Shown here piece after piece: positions 6,235-11,718 of a stretch of 11,718 nucleotides of DNA. The position numbers and the translations under genes were made by a program. Positions within the stretch are counted from its first letter, which is position 1; the number at the start of each line of letters is the position of its first letter. Origin of the DNA: Desulfobacterales bacterium (lineage in GTDB: Bacteria > Desulfobacterota > Desulfobacteria > Desulfobacterales > Desulfosalsimonadaceae); NCBI GenBank assembly GCA_018399455.1, contig JAGYOT010000019.1:1-11718 (forward strand), written 5' to 3'. Below the pieces are notes generated by a model. It was not told where the DNA came from. It worked only from the letters and a program-made list of their open reading frames with translations, and ran no database searches.

Positions 6235-8208
6235 TCAGGCCATTGCCCGTCGGTCGGACATATCCACAAGGACCCGCTCGCGCGCCTTGTCAATGCCCAG
6301 TTCCTTGCGCTTTTTGTCGATGTGGGCGATCATCATCCGGGCCATTTCCCTGGGATCCGGAGAAAATCCCCATTTGCCAAGTCCCTGCTGCTCCAGACCG
6401 TTAAAGAGCAGGTCATGGAATTTGGTTTTCTCGACAATGGGGAAGGTAACCCCGAATACCGTATAAACGCCGGAGGCTACAAAATAGTGGCCGATTGAGA
6501 TTGCTTTCTCGCTCATCCATTCCGGCGCGGCACCTGCTGCCGGAAGATCGGCGATGCTTTCGCCAAGCCCGCCCACATTGACCATTTCCGCCGCAGCGAC
6601 GAGGATCCGGCTGTTGTCCACGCAGGAGCCCATCCCAAGCACCGGCGGCATGCCGACGGTTTCACAGACCTCTCTCAATCCCGGGCCCGCCAGGTAGGCA
6701 GCCTCTGGGGTGAGCAGCCCCGCCTTTGCCAGCGAAATCTGGGAACATCCGGTTTGGAGCACCAGGACATCGTTTTTGATCAGTTCCTTTACCAACTCAA
6801 CATGAACCTCGTCGTGCTTTACCCTGGGATTGGTACAGCCGACCACCCCGGCGACCCCGCGGATCCGTCCGTTGATGATGTTGTCATTGAGCGGGGTATA
6901 GCTGCCGCGAAAAGAGCCGCCGAGCATGTAGTTGATATACTCGTGGGAGAATCCGTGAATACCCGTGTTGGTAATCTGAGGAATCTCGACCGGCATTTTC
7001 CGGCTCTTGAACCGGGAAATGGATTTAATGACAATTTCATCGGTTGTCTCCTTGGGGGTGTGCTCATGAAATTCAATATGCTGGGCGCCTTCTATGTGGC
7101 AGCGCGGGTTGGTGGTAAACAAATAGGTTCCGTAGCATTCGGCAACTTTGGCCAGTCCCTGCTTGATGCACTGCACATCAACTGCCATGGAATCGACCGC
7201 GCCGGTTACCAGGATCGCTTCTGTGGACATGAAGTTTCCGGCATGGGGAACCCCGTGCCGGGACATCATCTCAGCACCCGAGCAGCACATGCCCACAAGA
7301 TTGATGCCATCGGCTCCCGCATCCCTGGCGGCCTGGATCAGGGTGGGCTCGTTTACCGATTCCAGCATGGATTCAAAAAGGTTGGGCTCATGGCCGTGCA
7401 CGATAATGTTGACCATGTTTTCCTTTAAAACCCCCATGTTCACGTCAGCCGCAACAGGCACCGGAGTTCCGAACAGGATGTCCGAGATTTCGGTTGCCAC
7501 CATGGAGCCGCCCCAGCCATCGGAAAGGGCTGTACGGCTGCACTGGCGGGTAATGTTTTCATAATGCTGGTCCACCCCCATGTGGGTTCGATGCATGAGT
7601 TCCATAATTTCGCGCATGGCGCCCCGGGGTACGATGCCCTGTTTTCGCCAGGTCTCAAGGGTTTTGGCAGGAACCCGCTTCATAAACGGGATTTCGCCGT
7701 CCACCTGGGTATAGGTCCGTTCCAGCTCTTCATAGAGTTCCTTGGCAATGTCTTCCTGGGTTCTGCCCTCCACCTCAATGCCGACCGAACGGGCTACGGA
7801 TTCCAGCTTAAGCACATCCTTGATTTTATAGTCCGGGATGTTTCCGTTGACCACTTCGCGGAATACGTCAAGCATGGACATGCCGTGATCGGTATGAGCC
7901 GAAGCGCCTGAAGCCACCATACGGGCAAAATTTCGGGCCATTATGGTGTCAATGGTGGCTCCGCAGACACCGACCTTGGCATACGGATCCTTGGCGTTCA
8001 GACGGCAGGGACCCATGGAGCAGTGTTTGCAGCACGCAGAGTCTGCGCCGATGGGGCATGCTTTCATTGTGGCCGCCCGGTCAAAGGCCGTCTCCACGCC
8101 GTCCTTTCTTGCCTTGACAAGCATCTGCTCGGTTGCTTCGCAAATGGTCATCTCCCCGGGATGGGGCATCTTTTTTTCCTTCCCTGTCTCTTTGGATTTA
8201 TCTGGCAT
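6235..8208 (-). CDS. cooS: Anaerobic carbon-monoxide dehydrogenase catalytic subunit (Ni-Fe-S)
   Basis: CooS interconverts CO and CO2 at a nickel-iron-sulfur C-cluster and passes electrons through B- and D-clusters; it works as a cytoplasmic homodimer. The 657 residues fit the family. D-cluster cysteines are Cys51 and Cys59; B-cluster cysteines are Cys60, Cys63, Cys68 and Cys82, with exactly the relative spacing known from the Carboxydothermus CODH-II enzyme. C-cluster ligands are visible as His273 (HGHEP), Cys309 (MCCSGAE), Cys347 (DVQC), Cys458 (GCTNP), Cys488 (TGCSQ) and Cys529 (GSCVDNSR); the conserved Lys568 lies in SEKAISIG. All key residues are present, so the enzyme should be active. 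AGGAGG lies 4 nt before the ATG at 8208. The gene has its own promoter region and terminator and appears monocistronic. No cooC, cooF or acetyl-CoA synthase subunit is present in the window. Confidence 0.97.
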   Translation of the reverse strand: MPDKSKETGKEKKMPHPGEMTICEATEQMLVKARKDGVETAFDRAATMKACPIGADSACCKHCSMGPCRLNAKDPYAKVGVCGATIDTIMARNFARMVASGASAHTDHGMSMLDVFREVVNGNIPDYKIKDVLKLESVARSVGIEVEGRTQEDIAKELYEELERTYTQVDGEIPFMKRVPAKTLETWRKQGIVPRGAMREIMELMHRTHMGVDQHYENITRQCSRTALSDGWGGSMVATEISDILFGTPVPVAADVNMGVLKENMVNIIVHGHEPNLFESMLESVNEPTLIQAARDAGADGINLVGMCCSGAEMMSRHGVPHAGNFMSTEAILVTGAVDSMAVDVQCIKQGLAKVAECYGTYLFTTNPRCHIEGAQHIEFHEHTPKETTDEIVIKSISRFKSRKMPVEIPQITNTGIHGFSHEYINYMLGGSFRGSYTPLNDNIINGRIRGVAGVVGCTNPRVKHDEVHVELVKELIKNDVLVLQTGCSQISLAKAGLLTPEAAYLAGPGLREVCETVGMPPVLGMGSCVDNSRILVAAAEMVNVGGLGESIADLPAAGAAPEWMSEKAISIGHYFVASGVYTVFGVTFPIVEKTKFHDLLFNGLEQQGLGKWGFSPDPREMARMMIAHIDKKRKELGIDKARERVLVDMSDRRAMA

Positions 8209-8223
8209 ATATCCTCCTGTTTG

Positions 8224-8337
8224 TTTTCGGGTTGCTCAGCTGATTCAAGCCGGTGAAGATTTATTTGAATAAGCCTTTGTAAATTGTAATTCAATTCCTA
8301 TGCCACAATGTAACCTAAGCGCCCTTATTTTCGGGTT
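8224..8337. repeat. 10-bp direct repeat in the cooS leader
   Basis: TTTTCGGGTT occurs at 8224-8233 and again at 8328-8337 (AACCCGAAAA in the cooS direction), 104 bp apart. Both copies lie between the predicted cooS start site and its start codon; one is next to the ribosome site. It could be a paired RNA- or protein-binding site, or chance. Confidence 0.4.
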
Positions 8338-8362
8338 AAATAAAATTTTAAAATTATCTTTT

Positions 8363-8391
8363 ATTTTAGCGAGTTGCTTTTCTACTGGCAA
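8363..8391 (-). promoter_or_regulatory. Sigma-70 promoter for cooS
   Basis: On the minus strand TTGCCA (8391-8386, 5 of 6 to consensus) and TAAAAT (8368-8363, 5 of 6) are separated by exactly 17 bp. The predicted start is near 8356, about 150 nt before the cooS ATG. The sequence is AT-rich just downstream, which helps opening. Confidence 0.6.
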
Positions 8392-8467
8392 GAGACCGCC
8401 CCTGAAAAGTTCAAAATTTAAAGAAAACGAGCGTATTTTTATGATACATAACTGTCTCAAAAGTCAT

Positions 8468-8481
8468 TTGAATTGTATCAA
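8468..8481. promoter_or_regulatory. FNR/CRP-family operator-like palindrome
   Basis: TTGAATTGTATCAA has perfect outer half-sites TTGA-N6-TCAA and differs from the FNR consensus TTGAT-N4-ATCAA at one defined position. Its centre is about 118 bp upstream of the predicted cooS start site and about 190 bp upstream of the possible start for the small plus-strand gene. It is farther than usual for direct activation of either, so its target is uncertain. Confidence 0.45.
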
Positions 8482-8651
8482 CGGGCCAGCCGAAACATTT
8501 CAAAGGGGCCCGCGTTGCCCGGTGGTGCCTTGCAGGCGAGGTTTCGAGGATGTCCGGAGATTTGTTGGCATGACATGTGCACTCTTTATCAGCACGTCAA
8601 GATTCAGAAGTTTGGAACGAATATTTGTAATCCAGAGAATCCCCGTTACAC

Positions 8652-8657
8652 TATAAT
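8652..8657 (+). promoter_or_regulatory. Possible -10 element of the small plus-strand gene
   Basis: A perfect TATAAT lies 22 bp before the ATG at 8680. The best upstream -35 candidate, TTGTAA at 8625-8630, is 21 bp away, which is too long for a standard promoter. An activator or another sigma factor may help, or the match may be chance. Confidence 0.3.
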
Positions 8658-8679
8658 AACAGACTTAAGGAGCAGACCC

Positions 8680-9036
8680 ATGATGCAGATCAATGAACTG
8701 AAACAGCGCAAAGACATTATCCATTCCATTGACTGGGAGATGACTCCGGAAGAAGCTGTGACCCTTTACCTGGAGTGGGGCAACAACTGGGCTCATGGCC
8801 GGGTGATCCGCTCAAAGGAAGAGTTTTCCAACTACTTTGTGGTCTATGCCTGGGATGCAAGGCCGGTTATCTATCTTATCCGGCGAAACTCTGAGGGTTC
8901 GGAGGAGCTGGCCGAAATCCGGATGCCCCCGTCGGTGGAAAGCTGGTTCATGGAGTCCGTAGGATATAACAAAGGCGTTTATGCGGTTGAGGGAAAAGTT
9001 CGCGAGTGGCTGGAAGTTGAGCTGCACAGCCACTGA
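8680..9036 (+). CDS. Small conserved protein resembling the DVU0772 type of sulfate reducers
   Basis: 118 residues, no assigned function. The product begins MMQINELKQRKDIIHSIDWEM, followed by TPEEAVTLYLEWGNNW near 22-37 and VVYAWDARPVIYLIRR near 53-68; there is no signal peptide, membrane span or cysteine pair. It is rich in aromatic and acidic residues and reads like a compact cytoplasmic alpha/beta protein. The layout (basic start, IDW-M-TPE-A, YLEWG, then an RP-x-LIRR strand) recalls the DVU0772-type proteins of Desulfovibrio and relatives; that assignment is from memory and only moderate. AAGGAG lies 7 nt before the ATG at 8680; the open frame extends back to 8473, but that part lacks a ribosome site. 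A second ATG follows directly at 8683. The DUF255 fragment starts 30 bp downstream, so the two were probably one operon. Confidence 0.8.
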   Translation: MMQINELKQRKDIIHSIDWEMTPEEAVTLYLEWGNNWAHGRVIRSKEEFSNYFVVYAWDARPVIYLIRRNSEGSEELAEIRMPPSVESWFMESVGYNKGVYAVEGKVREWLEVELHSH

Positions 9037-9066
9037 AGCCGGGTTTGACGAAAGGGTGAGGCAGGT

Positions 9067-9414
<348 letters not shown>

Positions 9415-10053
9415 CACGCCGGCTCCGGCCGCCGCCTCTTTCGCCCGGGTAAGGGTATCCGCGGAACAGGTATAGGGGGAATGACAGAAAATCGATGGGG
9501 TGATAAGCTCCGAGACATTCTTCCACCGGGCAACATAATCGGATGCCGCTTTAACATTTCCGGCCGGATCCGGAACGCCCGGTGCGGGAAAATCGATCAC
9601 TCCCTGGGCCAGGACCGCGCGAATTCCTGTTTCCAGGACCGCTTCAGCCACTGCATTCTCATGAAAGTAGCCGTCGCAGCAGGTCGTTGTCCCTGAAAGA
9701 AGCATTTCCAGGCAGGAAAGCCGGGTGCCGGTACGAATGGCCGAAGGGGTTATATAACGCTGTTCAGCCGGGAAGATATGCTCGTTCAACCATTCAGCCA
9801 GCGGGAGATCATCGGCGAGTCCGCGGAACAACGACATGGGCAGATGAACATGCGTGTTGACCAGGCCCGGCAGAATCAGCCCGCCTTTCGCATCAACCCT
9901 GTCATCAACGGAATACGCGGCTATATCACCCTTTCTTGGCTCCACAATGGCGATCTTCCCGTTTTTAATCCCCACCACGCCGTCTTCGATGATATCGAAT
10001 GCGGGATTGAGCGTTATTACGGTGCCATTAAAGATAAGCGTATCATAATGCAT
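9415..10053 (-). pseudogene. Truncated amidohydrolase (MTA/SAH or guanine deaminase-like), N-terminal half only
   Basis: About 213 residues match metal-dependent amidohydrolases of the S-adenosylhomocysteine/methylthioadenosine deaminase group: an N-terminal beta part (TLIFNGTVITLNP), ILPGLVNTHVHLPMSLFRGL with the metal-binding His68 and His70, DDLPLAEWLNEHIFPAE near 81-97, [12 protein letters not shown] near 120-131 and [19 protein letters not shown] near 190-208. Such enzymes run to about 430-450 residues; the second half, with the remaining metal-binding His and Asp, is absent. After Val213 (codon 9417-9415) the frame runs antisense through the DUF255 fragment to 9229 without family resemblance. 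The frame opens with a TTG, but the ATG at 10053 has AGAGG 7 nt upstream and lies 9 bp after the exporter's stop, so it was the second gene of that operon. As shown it cannot be a working deaminase. Confidence 0.82.
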
Positions 10054-10062
10054 CAAAGGCCT

Positions 10063-11718
10063 CTATGATGAATCCGGTTCCCCATTTCCCATTCCGCTAT
10101 TTTTTGGCTTAAATTTCCAGGGTTTAAATACGATGATCAGCCGGGGCAGCAGGGTTAACGCGGCCAGCAGAGCAATCAGCATTGCCAGGCTCGTCATGAG
10201 GCCGAATATGATCGTGGGGATAAAATTAGACAAAGCCAGGATTGAAAAGCCCAGAATAATCGTAATCGAAGTATAATACATGGCATAGCCGATGCTTCCG
10301 TGGCTGCGGTACATAGCGGCTATATAGTCCCAGTCCTTGCGGACTTCTCTGCGAAAGCGATGAATATAGTGGATCGTATCGTCGACTGCAATCCCAACAC
10401 TAATGGCGGCAATGGTGATCGTCATGATATCGAGCGGGAGCCCGGCCCAGCCCATGGCTCCGAGCACCACAGCCACCGCCAGAAAATTTGGAAAAATGGC
10501 GATAAGCGCTACCTTAAAGGAGTGAAAAAGGGTAAGGAACATCACCATCAGGGCCAGCAAAACCACCCCCAGGGTCTCGATCTGGGAATCGAAAAGGCTC
10601 TGCAGCACATTGTTATAGAGAACAAGGAGCCCTGTCAAACGGACATTATCTCCCTCATCATGCAAAAGCCGGGGCAAATCCCGCTGAATCCGGTTGATGA
10701 GTTCATTGCGCCGCAGCGAGGGATTGGTATCAATAACCCTGGCCATGAACCGAACCTGATTGTTCTCAACGGAGACAAACGGATTGACAAACTGCTCCTG
10801 GTATTTTTCAGGAATCTCATTATAAATCAGGGACAGCTCAAAGGAGTCCAGGTTTTGTCCCTCATTCAAATCCCGGGCCACCTTCATCAGTGTGGCCAAT
10901 GAAAGAACCTTGCCGATCTCCGGCTGATCTTCCAGATAGGCATGGATTTCCATCACCTTCTTCATCTTATAGGGCGTAAACCAGTAGGCTTCCTGGTTTC
11001 CCGCCTCCGGTGACTCAAATTCAGAGAAATCGTCAAATTCAGAGAAATCATCCAATCCGCCGGCAGGGGCTGCATCCGGTTCGCTGCTGTTTTCATCCGG
11101 CCTTTCGCTATTGCTGTTTAAATCGACAATCACATCCAGCGGCGTGGTGCCCCCCAGCTTCTGGTCTACGACCTTCATGCCCTGGTATATCTCTGTGGAT
11201 TTTTTAAAATAATTTACAAAGGCATTTTCGACTTCAAGCCGGGACATCCCAACGGCACTGGCCGCCAGCAGGACAACACTCAAAACAAAAATGAGCCGGC
11301 CCTGATGTTCGGCGAGCCCGGCCATCACCGTAGTCAAAATGCTACCGCCGCCGCAGACCGGCGGCGGATCGGTTTTTTTCAAAAGCACCAGAAAGGCCGG
11401 AAAAAACAAAACCGTAAAAATAAAGGAAACCGCAATACCGCCCACCATCATCCATCCGAAGGTGGCTACCGGTTTGATATGCGCAAAAAACAGGGAGCCG
11501 AACCCGGCGCATGAGGTCAAGGCCGCGTAAAATACGGGGGTCAGCTTTAAGCGCATGGTCTCCAGCACCAAATCGCGATGCGCCCTATCCGGAAACAGAC
11601 ACAACAGCTCCCTGTAGCGGACCACCAAGTGAACGGAAATGGCCATGGTCATAATCAGCTGAAGGGATATAAAATTGGAGGAAATCACTGTCACATTCCA
11701 CCCAAAAAGCCCCAAAAG
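10063..11718 (-). CDS. RND/MMPL superfamily exporter, 5' end outside the window
   Basis: An inner-membrane transporter of the predicted-exporter RND type (COG1033/MMPL), driven by the proton gradient; the cargo is unknown, with lipids or hydrophobic compounds common for relatives. At least 551 residues are visible; the frame is open at the right edge, so the first membrane helix and first periplasmic loop, perhaps 200-300 residues, are missing. Counting from the Met codon at 11715, hydrophobic helices lie near 11-32, 57-78, 83-111 and 139-155. A large soluble loop covers 160-375, and five more helices lie near 378-398, 401-421, 428-447, 478-500 and 502-528. The second-half motif GIAVDDTIHYIHRF (441-454) carries the acidic pair expected for proton transfer; the matching first-half segment (AISVHLVVRY) lacks it. 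The loop contains an acidic, repeated linker near 203-240. The truncated amidohydrolase follows after 9 bp. Confidence 0.9.
   Translation of the reverse strand, partial: LLGLFGWNVTVISSNFISLQLIMTMAISVHLVVRYRELLCLFPDRAHRDLVLETMRLKLTPVFYAALTSCAGFGSLFFAHIKPVATFGWMMVGGIAVSFIFTVLFFPAFLVLLKKTDPPPVCGGGSILTTVMAGLAEHQGRLIFVLSVVLLAASAVGMSRLEVENAFVNYFKKSTEIYQGMKVVDQKLGGTTPLDVIVDLNSNSERPDENSSEPDAAPAGGLDDFSEFDDFSEFESPEAGNQEAYWFTPYKMKKVMEIHAYLEDQPEIGKVLSLATLMKVARDLNEGQNLDSFELSLIYNEIPEKYQEQFVNPFVSVENNQVRFMARVIDTNPSLRRNELINRIQRDLPRLLHDEGDNVRLTGLLVLYNNVLQSLFDSQIETLGVVLLALMVMFLTLFHSFKVALIAIFPNFLAVAVVLGAMGWAGLPLDIMTITIAAISVGIAVDDTIHYIHRFRREVRKDWDYIAAMYRSHGSIGYAMYYTSITIILGFSILALSNFIPTIIFGLMTSLAMLIALLAALTLLPRLIIVFKPWKFKPKNSGMGNGEPDSS
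11015..11050 (-). repeat. 18-bp tandem repeat in the exporter gene
   Basis: Two adjacent 18-bp units (11015-11032 and 11033-11050) differ at one base. They encode the duplicated hexapeptide DDFSEF-DDFSEF (residues 222-233 of the visible protein) inside an acidic, probably disordered linker of the large periplasmic loop. Because the unit is a multiple of three, copy number can vary without breaking the frame. Confidence 0.8.

Larger units (their letters stand above)
8209..8679. other. Intergenic regulatory region between cooS and the divergent small gene
   Basis: I see no credible gene in these 471 bp. The part next to cooS (8260-8450) is very AT-rich and carries a sigma-70 promoter aimed at cooS, so the cooS leader would be about 150 nt. 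The leader includes an inverted repeat aattg/caatt (8282-8296) and attcaa/ttgaat (8243-8270). An FNR-type palindrome lies at 8468-8481. The part from 8480 to 8640 is GC-richer, with no recognisable element. A plus-strand open frame at 8300-8656 has no ribosome site and no recognisable motif. Confidence 0.6.

Noticed and set aside
6754..7428. 224-residue plus-strand frame
   Set aside because: Antisense shadow of cooS.
8300..8656. 118-residue plus-strand frame in the intergenic region
   Set aside because: No ribosome site, no recognisable motif, and it spans the AT-rich promoter zone of cooS.
9415..9696. Continuation of the DUF255 frame to its stop at 9696
   Set aside because: The residues after Pro116 do not resemble the family and are antisense to a well-matched amidohydrolase, so I treat them as junction read-through, not as a novel domain.
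10300..10902. 200-residue plus-strand frame
   Set aside because: Antisense shadow of the RND exporter.

Overview
The window looks like part of the chromosome of a strictly anaerobic bacterium, most likely a sulfate-reducing Desulfobacterota (Desulfobacterales-like). I infer this from gene content: a nickel carbon-monoxide dehydrogenase, the molybdo/tungsto-enzyme sulfurtransferase FdhD, a MetX-MetW pair, a small protein that resembles a type I remember from sulfate reducers (DVU0772-like), and moderately GC-rich codon use. No tRNA, rRNA, CRISPR array, transposase or phage gene was seen.

Layout. 1-120: a bidirectional terminator and a small hairpin. 120-1871 (-): a secreted alkaline phosphatase. 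1872-2335: non-coding, with inverted repeats. 2336-2748 (+): a decayed second alkaline phosphatase that keeps only its signal peptide and its C-terminal end. 6156-2775 (-): a tight five-gene run, metX, metW, a stand-alone HsdR-N-like protein, fdhD and a 63-residue cysteine-rich protein, with overlaps or gaps of at most about 30 bp. A terminator at 6173-6199 separates this run from cooS (8208-6235, -). 8209-8679: a 471-bp regulatory region with a good sigma-70 promoter aimed at cooS and an FNR-type palindrome. 8680-9036 (+): the small DVU0772-like protein. 9067-9414 (+): the N-terminal thioredoxin-like part of a DUF255/YyaL protein, which stops abruptly against the N-terminal half of an amidohydrolase on the other strand (10053-9415, -). 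10063-11718 (-): an RND/MMPL exporter that runs off the right edge and is followed 9 bp later by the amidohydrolase.

How the genes fit together. MetX activates homoserine for methionine synthesis, and MetW is its usual partner. The same transcript appears to continue into FdhD and two unexplained proteins: one has a nuclease-like fold that has lost the usual catalytic E-x-K and ends in a cysteine cluster, and the other is a tiny protein with seven cysteines. CooS retains all metal-cluster ligands and should oxidise CO or reduce CO2, but no CooC or CooF partner is encoded here.

The most suspicious place is 9241-9415. Two unrelated truncated genes meet flush, a 9-bp direct repeat flanks the join, and the last ~174 bp of the left gene changes abruptly to a GC-rich codon style. 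This is either a recent rearrangement involving foreign DNA or an assembly chimera. If it is a chimera, the exporter/amidohydrolase end is not truly adjacent to the cooS end.
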